Notes: generated by a model from the letters alone, not told the origin. A DNA stretch of 64,000 nucleotides from Siphonodentalium dalli (GCA_032622095.1 CP136062.1:38504918-38568917), one strand, 5' to 3'. Positions 22,699 to 33,591 are shown, counted from the stretch's first letter. Made by a program: numbers and translations.

Positions 22699-22827
22699 CA
22701 GTAATGCCCAAAGTAATTGACCACTTAACCACAGCAGAATTATGGGTATTTGTTCAGCATTTAAAATCCTGACAAATTACCCATTATTATGCTGTGGTTA
22801 AGTGGTCAATTACTTTGTACATTACTG
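22699..22827. mobile_element. Palindromic Tc1/mariner-like MITE, copy 1b
   Basis: This has the same structure as the element at 22524, TA-flanked, with some arm mismatches (GGGTATTTGTTCAGC against GACAAATTACCC). It begins 175 bases after the first, and the intervening TATGAGGATTGAGTTATCATT sequence is repeated too. Confidence 0.85.
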
Positions 22828-22873
22828 TATGAGGATTGAGTTATCATTATACCTCAAATCCTTATATTGGTTA

Positions 22874-23002
22874 CAGTAATGCTCAAAGTAATTGACCACT
22901 TAACCACAGCAGAATTATGGGTATTTTTTCAGCATTTAAAATCCTGACAAATTGCCAATAATTATGCTGTGGTTAAGTGGTCAATAACTTTGGACATTAC
23001 TG
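22874..23002. mobile_element. Palindromic Tc1/mariner-like MITE, copy 1c
   Basis: This is the third copy, again 175 bases on, so element plus linker amplified as a tandem array and did not insert three times independently. After it the linker changes to GAGGATGGAGTTAAACC. Confidence 0.85.
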
Positions 23003-23553
23003 TATGAGGATGGAGTTAAACCTCACATGAGTGTGTTGGGGATTTGGACCTTGACTTGGGACCTTTTGTTTTTAACGCGACAAATGCGCATACACCTTAT
23101 ACACAAATTTATTATGTAACCAGAGTTTTCTTGGATAAGATGAGTTTGAAGCCTGCTTACATTTCAAAATGTCGTCAGTTTTATATTGTCTGCAGCGGAA
23201 CTCAACGCGTTGAAGCAAAAGTTACAAAAGATAAAATGTGTATGTAACGAGACTATAATACAACTGAAAAAATAAATTGAGGGAGGGGTGGGCGATACAG
23301 GGAACTAAGGGTTGAACCGATATAAATTTGTAGAGCAATAACGACCAATGTTGACACATTATGCATCTGAACTCAGAGATCGACTCTACTGTTGCAACAA
23401 GGCTTTAAAATAGGGGGGTGTCAGAATCTTAGTCATCTCTATATAGTGCCAGAATAATCATTTATGGACTTCTATAAGATGTTGGATTGGTTATATGGAC
23501 TCGGAGAAAAAGTGGTTTGTACCGATGAACTGACATAAATTAGTGGAGCGATG
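23003..23553. other. Sequence leading into the satellite
   Basis: It contains diverged partial copies of satellite motifs, for example GACCAATGTTGAC at about 23341 and ACATAAATTAGTGGAGCGAT at 23532-23551. A 67-codon frame at 23044-23247 has no domain. Confidence 0.5.
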
Positions 23554-26500
23554 TTGCATCGCGACTGTACTAAAGCAGCAATGATATCAAATTGGGGGGG
23601 GGGTCTGAAATTATCTATCTCTATAGATGGCACCAGGATTATAAAGAAAGGAATAGCAATTGATATACGTATAGGGTATACTATAGTAATGCCATAGACA
23701 TATAAGTGCAAGTATCACATGATAAAATATTACGTAACGTGACTATACCGATGAAAGAAATAAATAAATTGGACCGGGATTAGAGGTTGGGTTGGTTATA
23801 AGTTGATAATTGGATATGGAATTCATACCGATGAAACGATACAAATTAGTGGAGCGATAAAGACCAATGTTGACATTTATTCAGGCTACGCGGGAGAAAA
23901 TAGGGGTTTATACGATAGACCGAAATAAATTTGTCGGGTGATAATGACCAATGTTGACCTATAAAGTAATGCGACTGTACTGTCGGATAATTATCAGGTG
24001 TAACCGGTCAAATATGGACTCTAGTGACCAATATAGAACAGCTTAGAAAACATTCGCAGGGCCCTAAAATTTATTTAACACTGCATTTGCCATTAAAATC
24101 GATTTATGTCAATAAAACTGTCATTTTTCAAAATTTTAAGCTGAGACTTGGTGTGTGTGGGTGGGATACCTACATATTCCTAAAATGACGGAGTACAGCA
24201 CGTAATTATGTTTTAGATGGAAGAAATGAATTTTTTTCAATGATAAAATTTAACATGGAATTTACCATTAAAATCGATTTATGTCGATAAAACTGTCTTT
24301 TTTTCAAACTTTTAGGCTGAGACTTGGTGCATGTGCGTGGGATACATATATGTTCCTAACATGACAGAGTCCATCGCGTAATTATGTTTTAGATGGAAGA
24401 AATTGAATTTTTTCGATGATAAATTTTAACATGGAATTGTCCCATTCAAATCTATTTATGTCGATAAAACTGTTATTTTTCAAAAATTTAAGCTGAGACT
24501 CGGTGTTTCTGCGTGGAATACCTATATATTCCGAAAACGGCAGGGTTAAGCACGTAATTATCTTTTAGATGGAAGAAATTGATTTGTTTCGATGATAAAA
24601 ATCCAGCGTAAAATAATCGCCAATGGAGGCTTCTTGCATCGCGACTGTACTAAAGCAGCAATGATATCAAATTGGGGGGGGGGGGGGGGGTCTGAAATTA
24701 TCTATCTCTATAGATGGCACCAGGATTATATAGAAAGGAATAGCAATTGATATACGTATACGGTATACTATAGTAATACCAAATTACCATAGACAAATAA
24801 GTACAAGTATCACATGATAAAATATTACGTAACGTGACTATACCGATGAAAGAAATAAATAAATTGGACCGGGATTAGAGGTTGGGTTGGTTATATGTTG
24901 ATAATTGGATATGGAATTCATACCGATGAAACGATACAAATTAGTGGAGCGATAAAGACCAATGTTGACATTTAGTCAGGCTACACGGGAGAAAATAGGG
25001 GTTGATACGATTGACCGAAATAAATTTGTCGGGTGATTATTAAATGACCAATGTTGACCTATAAAGTAACGCGACTGTACTGTCGGATAATTATCAGGTG
25101 TAACCGGTCAAATATGGACTCTAGTGACCAATATAGAACAGCTCAGAAAACATTCGCAGGGCCCTAAAAATTAGTAAAATTTATTTAACACCGCATTTGC
25201 CATTAAAATCGGTTTATATCGATAAAACTGTCATTTTTCAAAATTTTAAGCTGAGACTTGGAGTGTGTGGGTGGGATACCTACATATTCCTAAAATGACA
25301 GAGTACAGCACGTAATTATGTTTTAGATGGAAGAAATGAATTTTTTTCAATGATAAAATTTAACATGGAATTTACCATTAACATCGATTTATGTCGATAA
25401 AACTGTCTTTTTTCAAACCTTTAGGCTGAGACTTGGTGCATGTGCGTGGGATACATATATGTTCCTAACATGACAGAGTCCATCGCGTAATTATGTTTTA
25501 GATGGAAGAAATTGAATTTTTTCGATGATAAATTTTAACATGGAATTGTCCCATTCAAATCTATTTATGTCGATAAAACTGTTATTTTTCAAAAATTTAA
25601 GCTGAGACTCGGTGTTTCTGCGTGGAATACCTATATATTCCGAAAACGGCAGGGTTAAGCACGTAATTATCTTTTAGATGGAAGAAATTGATTTGTTTCG
25701 ATGATAAAAATCCAGCGTAAAATAATCGCCAATGGAGGCTTCTTGCATCACGACTGTACTAAAGCAGCAATGATATCAAATTGGGGGGGGGGGGTCTGAA
25801 ATTATCTATCTCTATAGATGGCACCAGGATTATATAGAAAGGAATAGCAATTGATATACGTATACGGTATACTATAGTAATACCAAATTACCATAGACAA
25901 ATAAGTACAAGTATCACATGATAAAATATTACGTAACGTGACTATACCGATGAAAGAAATAAATAAATTGGACCGGGATTAGAGGTTGGGTTGGTTATAT
26001 GTTGATAATTGGATATGGAATTCATACCGATGAAACGATACAAATTAGTGGAGCGATAAAGACCAATGTTGACATTTAGTCAGGCTACACGGGAGAAAAT
26101 AGGGGTTGATACGATTGACCGAAATAAATTTGTCGGGTGATTATTAAATGACCAATGTTGACCTATAAAGTAACGCGACTGTACTGTCGGATAATTATCA
26201 GGTGTAACCGGTCAAATATGGACTCTAGTGACCAATATAGAACAGCTCAGAAAACATTCGCAGGGCCCTAAAAATTAGTAAATTTTATTTAACACCGCAT
26301 TTGCCATTAAAATCGGTTTATATCGATAAAACTGTCATTTTTCAAAATTTTAAGCTGAGACTTGGAGTGTGTGGGTGGGATACCTACATATTCCTAAAAT
26401 GACAGAGTACAGCACGTAATTATGTTTTAGATGGAAGAAATGAATTTTTTTCAATGATAAAATTTAACATGGAATTTACCATTAACATCGATTTATGTCG

Positions 26501-27960
26501 ATAAAACTGTCTTTTTTCAAACCTTTAGGCTGAGACTTGGTGCATGTGCGTGGGATACATATATGTTCCTAAAATGACAGAGTCCATCGCGTAATTATGT
26601 TTTAGATGATGTTTTTCGATGATAAATTTGAACATGGAATTGTCCCATTCAATTTCAAATCTATTTATGTCGATAAAACTGTTATTTTTTAAAGATTTAA
26701 GCTGAGACTCGGTGTTTCTGCGTGGAATACCTATATATTCCGAAAACGGCAGGGTTAAGCACGTAATTATCTTTTAGATGGAAGAAATTGATTTGTTTCG
26801 ATGATAAAAATCCAGCGTAAAATAATCGCCAATGGAGGCTTCTTGCATCGCGACTGTACTAAAGCAGCAATGATATCAAATTGGGGGGGGGGGGGAGGGG
26901 GTCTGAAATTATCTATCTCTATAGATGGCACCAGGATTATATAGAAAGGAATAGCAATTGATATACGTATACGGTATACTATAGTAATACCAAATTACCA
27001 TAGACAAATAAGTACAAGTATCACATGATAAAATATTACGTAACGTGACTATACCGATGAAAGAAATAAATAAATTGGACCGGGATTAGAGGTTGGGTTG
27101 GTTATATGTTGATAATTGGATATGGAATTCATACCGATGAAACGATACAAATTAGTGGAGCGATAAAGACCAATGTTGACATTTAGTCAGGCTACACGGG
27201 AGAAAATAGGGGTTGATACGATTGACCGAAATAAATTTGTCGGGTGATTATTAAATGACCAATGTTGACCTATAAAGTAACGCGACTGTACTGTCGGATA
27301 ATTATCAGGTGTAACCGGTCAAATATGGACTCTAGTGACCAATATAGAACAGCTCAGAAAACATTCGCAGGGCCCTAAAAATTAGTAAAATTTATTTAAC
27401 ACCGCATTTGCCATTAAAATCGGTTTATATCGATAAAACTGTCATTTTTCAAAATTTTAAGCTGAGACTTGGAGTGTGTGGGTGGGATACCTACATATTC
27501 CTAAAATGACAGAGTACAGCACGTAATTATGTTTTAGATGGAAGAAATGAATTTTTTTCAATGATAAAATTTAACATGGAATTTACCATTAACATCGATT
27601 TATGTCGATAAAACTGTCTTTTTTCAAACCTTTAGGCTGAGACTTGGTGCATGTGCGTGGGATACATATATGTTCCTAAAATGACAGAGTCCATCGCGTA
27701 ATTATGTTTTAGATGGAAGAAATTGAAGTTTTTTCGATGATAAATTTGAACATGGAATTGTCCCATTCAATTTCAAATCTATTTATGTCGATAAAACTGT
27801 TATTTTTTAAAGATTTAAGCTGAGACTCGGTGTTTCTGCGTGGAATACCTATATATTCCGAAAACGGCAGGGTTAAGCACGTAATTATCTTTTAGATGGA
27901 AGAAATTGATTTGTTTCGATGATAAAAATCCAGCGTAAAATAATCGCCAATGGAGGCTTC
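23554..27960 (+). repeat. Higher-order satellite, 1.1-kb unit, four copies
   Basis: Units start at TTGCATCRCGACTGTACTAAA at 23554, 24634, 25743 and 26843 and end at about 27960 (lengths about 1,080-1,118). Each unit has a G run after ATGATATCAAATT, then a 500-bp section, then three monomers of about 176 bp marked by GCTGAGACT (24140, 24316 and 24492 in unit one). Unit one is the most diverged, and units two to four are nearly the same. Copy 2 has only two units, resembling units one and four here. Confidence 0.95.
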
Positions 27961-28069
27961 GCTTCGCATGGTTGGCAATTATCACGATACACAGGGAACA
28001 CTTTGACGTTCGTACTCATATTTCACCAATTTTTGTACCTGGCTTTCCAATCCTAAGTTTCAAGGGGAA

Positions 28070-28450
28070 ATGTCTAATTTTACTCTATTTGTCGTTATAT
28101 ACATATTATACATATTTATCACACCATTTATTATTCATTTTCATAAAAATAAAAAAAAGAAGCCGAAGATGACATGTTTAAACTGTTTGAAGCACGAATT
28201 TGGCGATAACTTATCAGAGTACGTTATACTTGTGATAGTTACGTTACGAACACGTGTTCCAATATCCTATTGCGATAATCGCTTAACCCTTCAGTTTTCA
28301 ACAGCATTTCAATTGGTTGAAATTAAAATTTCTCAAGTTCCAGCTCAACACGAATCTAGTGACCTAATTGGTAGAAATACTTTAGCAGTAATTCTTAGTT
28401 TTAAAAGTCATAACTCTAATTTTATTGACGATACGAGCTCAACATCATAA
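28070..28450 (+). CDS. Unrecognised 126-codon frame with N-terminal hydrophobic segment, copy 1
   Basis: ATG at 28070, stop TAA at 28448. Residues about 5-23 are hydrophobic (LFVVIYILYIFITPFII), then a basic HFHKNKKKKPK stretch follows, as in a short single-pass membrane protein, then an unremarkable 90-residue tail ending in DDTSSTS. No known domain was recognised. Copy 2 keeps the frame with three amino-acid changes and one silent change, which does not argue for constraint. It lies immediately after the satellite, and no promoter was recognised. It may be chance. Confidence 0.2.
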   Translation: MSNFTLFVVIYILYIFITPFIIHFHKNKKKKPKMTCLNCLKHEFGDNLSEYVILVIVTLRTRVPISYCDNRLTLQFSTAFQLVEIKISQVPAQHESSDLIGRNTLAVILSFKSHNSNFIDDTSSTS

Positions 28451-30019
28451 TATGTCACTGTTTATGGCGGTGTTATCCAAACGTGTGCTTTGATAATGGT
28501 TATAATTTTATTTTGCGATCAAACGTCAGTGCAGCCCAGCAGAAACGCATAGGCACTAGTTCAATTCAGCAGAAACGCATAAGTCCTACGATTATAGTAC
28601 ACCCACTGAACGCGCTTCGCGCGTTGGTCAGTGGGTGAAAAAGGTAACAAATCACGTCCGGCCGCCATTTTGGCTGCCATCTTTAACGAGGAGTTCCAAT
28701 TGTGGCACAGAAAAGTGGCGTTATATCTTAGCTTTACAAAAATGTATACATGTGTATATATATGGGAAGATTGCATCAAACTAATTTAACGGAAATGACA
28801 GCCATCTTGGACGCCATCTTGAATTACAAATAAATGCTCAAAGCGAATGCTAGCGGAATTTGGATATGTTATAGAGGATATATTCCTCTTCAATATGGTA
28901 TACAAACTAACTTTTTCTAGGTCAAACAGGGTCAAACCGTTCATCGACCAATCTACACTCGCAGATGTGTTTCGATAGTCAAATGTGACAGTCGCATGAT
29001 TGTGTCTTACTATTATATTATATACATTGTATAAGTGGATCATGAATTCCGAAGAAGTCTGTCTGCCAGCATGATAATAAGGAATTTGGACATGAAACCA
29101 ACAACCAACTTGCTTTTTACCAAAGGTACGGCTGCAAATCATTAGTATGTGACAAACGTGTCGCATTTACACGCACACTTTTCTAAATTACTACTAATAG
29201 TCCATTGGTTCCTCCAGATTCTCCAGATACAAGTTCTGTTGTTAGTTATATCGGATATGTGGAGCGCTATAATAGTGAAGTGGTTATTATGTTGGATTAT
29301 TGGATATATCACTATTTAGTGGTTCTAAAAGTAAATGTTAATTCGTTTAGTTTCATCGTTGGATTAGTGGTCCTGAGTACCTGTGAATATTTTCGGAACT
29401 GGATTAGCTTTGTGGAATAATCATATAAATGTAATTATTCTATAGTAGTTAATAAATAATTCAACCAATGTATGTGTTACTAATGCCACCGCCTTCCGTT
29501 CGCCCTGTTGGTGTATATATATTGTATGTTTGGTAAATCACCCTAATTCCCAAGGCTGGCAAACTTCAGTGATATCCCGTTGTTCGACACGCGCCCCTCA
29601 TAACAAACAAATCGCGCGGTCGTTTCAATGCAGCTTCAATTATTATACCAGATGACATGCACCCTACCCGCTCTCCCCTTATACACCGTCCTTATAAATG
29701 TGCCTGCGTAGTATATCAGAAGTGCGCAAATAGTAACGGCGTATAATTAACGCCCCCGGTGTATACTGTTCTACAAATTTTAGAAAGCTGTGGTCAGCTG
29801 GGCATTTTATAAATAGATAATGGGTTTTTCCTGTTATTTTTGGACGCATTAAAGTTGTACTGCGATCCCGAGCCCGGTAAAAGCTGTTGATGGAATTTCA
29901 ATTTCGTTTATTTATTATCGTTGATTTTGGTTTATGATAAGCTATGCCAATTACAAATAGAAGTAATGAAAAATATAATTTGTAAAATGCGTATGTCAAT
30001 TGATACATGTTGTCTGAGT
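28451..30019. other. Intergenic with small repeats, no gene supported
   Basis: AGCAGAAACGCATA appears twice (about 28539 and 28569). A hairpin at 28600-28637 is listed separately. A 126-codon minus frame at 28786-29166 translates identically in copy 2 but shows no domain. A 71-codon plus frame at 29205-29420 is broken in copy 2 by loss of one A at about 29271. Bases about 29649-29760 are missing from copy 2. Confidence 0.5.
28600..28637. repeat. Short GC-rich hairpin
   Basis: CACCCACTGA and ACGCGC on the left pair with GCGCGT and TCAGTGGGTG on the right, with a TTC loop and a 3-base bulge. It is unusually GC-rich for its surroundings and unchanged in copy 2 (62342-62379). A terminal hairpin of a rolling-circle (Helitron-type) element is one possibility, but no CTRR end was seen. 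Confidence 0.7.
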
Positions 30020-30400
30020 GTAGTGTGAGACAGCCGAGTCAGCCACCGGTTCGTTAATTATGTGCTGATCGGCGTGACAGTTTGCAGTAGGTCCCCTATT
30101 TGCGGAGTTGTTTGCGAAAGTCCCCAAATTCGCGGAGATTCCTAAAATGGTCGAAATATGTTGATTTTAATGAGGGAACGGTGCATATATCTCAATTTAT
30201 ACGTATTTTAAAGAGGTTAATCGGATACAGCTGAGTCCGCCACGGTTCGTTAATTGGTGCTGATCAGTGTGACAATTTGCAGTAGGTCCCTATTTGCGGA
30301 GATCCCCGAATTCGCGGAGTTCTCATAAAATGGTCGAAATATGTTGATTTTAATTAGGGAACAGGTGCGTATATGTCAATTGATACGTATTTTAAACAAA
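30020..30400 (+). repeat. Two tandem units of about 190 bp
   Basis: CGGTTCGTTAATT occurs at about 30047 and 30243, TTTGCAGTAGGTCCC in both, and ATGGTCGAAATATGTTGATTTTAAT at about 30147 and 30330. The array also lies at the right edge of the window in copy 2, so it marks the last visible homology between copies. Confidence 0.8.
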
Positions 30401-30445
30401 TAACGACACGGTCATCATAATAGTGGTTTGTGTTCTATAAATCAT

Positions 30446-30509
30446 ATCATCGTCATCATCATCATCATCATCATCATCGTCATCATCATCATCATCGTCA
30501 TCATCATCA
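30446..30509 (-). repeat. (GAT)n simple repeat at the LINE 3' end
   Basis: ATC/GTC trinucleotides run for about 64 bp on the plus strand, that is GAT/GAC on the minus strand. They directly follow the end of the minus-strand LINE frame, the position of a LINE 3' tail. Confidence 0.85.
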
Positions 30510-31160
30510 AAATACGGAACAAGTCTTGCGACTTTTCGTCCAATAACATAATATGCAATGTTTGTTTACAAATATATGTATCGTCATTCGATATTTACTT
30601 GTGCGTAACTTGAACATATTACTAACTAATTCTTGTAAGAATGAGTCCATGTATATTTTGAATTGGTCGCGTGTTTGGGCCTCAACAGCGAAGTCTGGCA
30701 GAGAGTTCCAGCTATATACCACCCTCTGTGTGAAGATATATTTTCCTATGGCCTTGTTAACAATTGGCATCTGTAGCTTGTTATTATGTCCTCTTGTTCT
30801 TCCTAATGAATGTCTTTCTAAAAGGTCACAGGCATTGATATTGTAATGACCATTCACCAGTGTATATACCTCGATTAGATCCTCTCTAAATCTTCGATAT
30901 TTAAAAAAACATCAGATTGAGTCTTATCATTCGGTCTCGGTAGCATATAATTTGATTTGACGAACTAGTTTCGTTGCTTTTCTTTGTATTTCTCTAACAC
31001 AATGGTTTGATATTTGTGATGTGGGCTCCATGCAGAGTTACAGTGTACGATGATAGGTCTCACCATGCTTATGTAGAGCGATTATAAATTGTTGATGTCC
31101 AAGTTCGTGAAAGTTCTATATTGACTATGCCGATGATTTGAGAAGCTTTATTGTTTTAGG
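30510..31160 (-). pseudogene. Non-LTR retrotransposon (CR1/L2/jockey-like) reverse transcriptase C-terminus, degraded
   Basis: Reading leftwards, pieces of the conserved tail of LINE reverse transcriptase appear in order. NKASQIIGIV is near 31150, SLYISMVRPIIVHCNSAW at about 31080, REIQRKATKLVRQIK at about 31000 and KYRRFREDLIEVYTLVNG at about 30905. YIFTQRVVYSWNSLP follows at about 30740, then DQFKIYMDSFLQ. In full-length elements these form the thumb and end of ORF2 (KANQILG, VRP..EY...W, QRRATK, YRRLRGD, FSxRVVxxWNSLP). At least one frameshift, between the REIQRK and KYRRFR segments, and stop codons break it. The finger/palm motifs including the catalytic FxDD are absent, so it is a 5'-truncated dead copy. 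Confidence 0.85.
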
Positions 31161-31881
31161 ATATTGTAGGAAGGCTAACCTGGCCGTGTCAAATTGAGCT
31201 ATGGCGATGGAATATCTCGCAGGACAACACATTTCGGGTTTTCGTGGGGTGTGTATTCGCTGGATGTCTTATAGTTGCAGTATGTAACTATTATGGCCGC
31301 GTTAATTGCGTTCGATGTTTAGGTATGAATAATGGCGTGAACACAATTTTTGATCCGTATTTAGAAGCTTTCTGGTTTGTTGATTGAGAAACCTGCAGTA
31401 ATAAGCCGTAGTTTTTTGTAATAATTTGAAGGATTAGTTGTTTTAACGGAATTCTGAGGCGGTGCATTCAGGTAACCAATATATTTTATATTATAATTTA
31501 TATTTATGGCTAATAATATGATCTTGAGGGCGTTACCATTTCTGACTATGGTTTTCTTGTGGCAGTGTGGTGGGGGAAAGCAGAGCGCTGTTCGTGCCCC
31601 AGTGGCCTCTGGCAATTGAAGCTGCTTCGAAGCGCCAGTGCGATTTGTCTGTTGTGAGGTGCGTGTGCCTAACAACGGGCGCTTTAAAGAGGGAACAGTC
31701 CGCGTTGTCTCGGACATATCCATTCACATTCAACGGCGATAGGAACATTATAATCACGTTGTTGGGCGTAACTAACCGGCTATTATGTCTAATCGCGGCC
31801 ATCGCACGGATTGTGCGTCGTGGTCAAACACGTTCAATGGCACATTTTCATTTGATTGCAATTGTGCTCTAAGTCGGTCAC
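31161..31881. other. Intergenic; includes a fragment shared with the 3-kb transposon
   Basis: Bases 31488-31562, reverse complemented, match 7522-7590 in the 3,060-bp element (ACAAGAAAACCATAGTCAG, AATGGTAACGCC, TATTATTAGCCATAAATATAA). The adjoining 31567-31800 is GC-richer with frames on both strands (31361-31723, 31533-31802, 31567-31872) that show no domain I recognise. It may be a decayed relative of that transposon, on the minus strand. Confidence 0.45.
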
Positions 31882-31960
31882 AGCACGCGAATAGTTCTTT
31901 ACCAGAATAAATCTCTTGTCTTCGACTCGATTTAATCTGGTAAAGAACTATTCGCGTGCT
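31882..31960. repeat. Perfect 25-bp-stem hairpin
   Basis: Bases 31882-31906 and 31936-31960 are exact reverse complements, closing a 29-base loop. The arm begins AGCACGCGAATAGTTC. No matching element was found elsewhere in the window. It lies about 170 bp upstream of the candidate first exon. Confidence 0.85.
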
Positions 31961-32128
31961 CTAACTATTACGGATAATCTCGATTTAGCCCCGCCCTGCA
32001 ATCAGAAGGAGGATCGAGCGCATGTGGAATTTCAAATTCTCGGTGATTGGTGAACCATCATTTTGACACGACGCGGTCTCTTCGTTTACCCAGTCGAACG
32101 CGGACGACCCACCAGTGACACACCAGGT

Positions 32129-32171
32129 ATGGCGTTCAGAGTAATACTGTTTGCGTCCACAGTTCTAACCG
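32129..32171 (+). CDS. Candidate first coding exon, signal-peptide-like
   Basis: ATG at 32129 has a G at -3 and a G at +4. It encodes MAFRVILFASTVLT plus the first base of a glycine or similar codon, and is followed at 32172 by the splice donor GTAAGT. The short N-terminus with one Arg and then a hydrophobic run looks like the start of a secretion signal, and a phase-1 junction after a signal peptide is common in secreted proteins. An inverted CCAAT box (ATTGG) lies at 32046-32050. The downstream exons were not found. The sulfotransferase exon of copy 2 is downstream on the same strand, but its best acceptor is phase 0, so a direct join is out of frame. The call rests only on context. Confidence 0.35.
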
Positions 32172-32218
32172 GTAAGTCTGGGTAAGGACACAGGTACATG
32201 TAACAAATATTTTATTAC

Positions 32219-32330
32219 TCAAGAGGGAGGTCAAGTGATCAATTTTTAATGGGGATTTCCATGCAAATCTGAGGAGCAAAAGTTACAGAGTTGCACATAC
32301 TTCTGAGTGTGACTTGATGTGGTATTGAAA
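32219..32330. mobile_element. Dispersed repeat, family K fragment
   Basis: AAGAGGGAGGTCAAGTGA, then GAGGAGCAAAAGTTACAGAG, TTGCACATAC and GTGTGACTTGATRTGGTATTG match the reverse complement of 36276-36377. This copy carries one end only. Confidence 0.7.
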
Positions 32331-32610
32331 ATAACATGGACTGGAACATTGTGTATTTATCTGGCGGGTACGCTTGGAACTTGTTCCATTATAATCACAC
32401 TGAGATCCGCGAACTCGAACAACGGTTGAAAACTCGGAACAACCGTTAACATTGACGGACGGAAAGTGTAATTTTTATGATATATACCCATGCAATGTGC
32501 CATAATTCAAATATTTTCCGAGTTCATTGTGTGTGTATATAATTGTTCTATTGCATGATCGTCAAATCTCCAGTGTTTAATCAAATTTGTTTGTATATAT
32601 GGGCTGTTAA

Positions 32611-33587
32611 GGGCTTTGTGGACCCAATTTTTTCAAAATTTCCCAAAATTTTATAGAGTCCAAATAAAGAATTCTGTTCATGTATATTAGTAATAATAGA
32701 AACCATGCCCATTGATGAAACATTTTGAGAGTATACTTCATGGTGGATTATGTTAGAAATACAAAATGTGAACTTTATTGAGATTTGAAAAAATAACATT
32801 TACAGGCAATGGTCCAAGAAAAACAAAGTCCATATCTAAGAATCAAATATGGGAGTATGTACTGACCACTGTGATGAATGATGTAATACAAAACAATATT
32901 ATATTTCTTGAGTGTTCTTTGTTAAAATTACTTTGAACCGGTTGTTGACAAATGATATACTATCTTCATAATATGGTTGACTGAGTGGCAGCAGTTCATG
33001 GGACAACCTTTCATGGCTGATGTCCAGTCTAGTGTGAATGGCTTTTACCAGTTTCAACTTCCACATGAGTGATTACCCTGAGTGAGTGGTGACCTACTTA
33101 CTAGAATTAGTGTGGTGATCTGGTAGGGGTTTGGTTGAGGATTAGCATTATATTGTCAACAGAGTCCAGAGCAGTTACAATGGCCAGCTGTTAACCAGTG
33201 CCTGCTACCACCCACATAGCTAATATTTAAGCAAGTATATATCATTTGTCAACAACCGGTTCAAAGTAATTTTATAAAAAAACACTCAAGAAATTTTATT
33301 TGTTTGTGTATTACATCATTCATCACAGTGGTCGGTACATATTCCCATATTTGATTCTCAGATATGGATTTTGTTTTTATTGGGCCATTGCCTGTAAATT
33401 TTATTTTTTTAAATCTCAATCAAGTTCACATTTTGTATTTCTAACATAATCCACCATGAAGTATACTCTCAAAATGTTGCATCAATGGGCATGGTTTCTA
33501 TTATTACTAATATACATGAATATAATCCTTTGTTTGGACTCTACAAAATTTTTAGGAAATTTTGGAAAAATTGAGTCCACAAAGCCC
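32611..33587. mobile_element. TTAA-flanked long-inverted-repeat element, family L
   Basis: GGGCTTTGTGGACCCAATTT at 32611 and its reverse complement ending at 33587 begin arms of about 350 bp that remain similar throughout. Each side is flanked by TTAA (32607-32610, 33588-33591). The middle (about 32960-33235) is unpaired. TTAA flanks indicate a piggyBac-like mechanism, but the GGGC terminus differs from the usual CCC, so the superfamily is uncertain. Small frames in the arms (32581-32799, 33456-33638) are not genes. Confidence 0.8.
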
Positions 33588-33591
33588 TTAA

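Larger units (their letters stand above)
1..30370 (+). repeat. Large direct repeat, copy 1
   Basis: This whole segment recurs collinearly at 39449-64000; base 1 pairs with 39449 and base 30370 with 64000. Long stretches are near-identical. The net length difference of about 5.8 kb comes from a 3,060-bp transposon insertion, two extra 1.1-kb satellite units and several smaller indels, all in favour of this copy apart from short expansions in copy 2. The left boundary is not visible because the match is already under way at base 1. It is either a tandem segmental duplication or two haplotypes assembled in series. Confidence 0.97.

Noticed and set aside
28786-29166. 126-codon minus-strand frame identical in both copies
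   Set aside because: No domain, no splice or promoter signal; identity matches the general similarity of the two copies.
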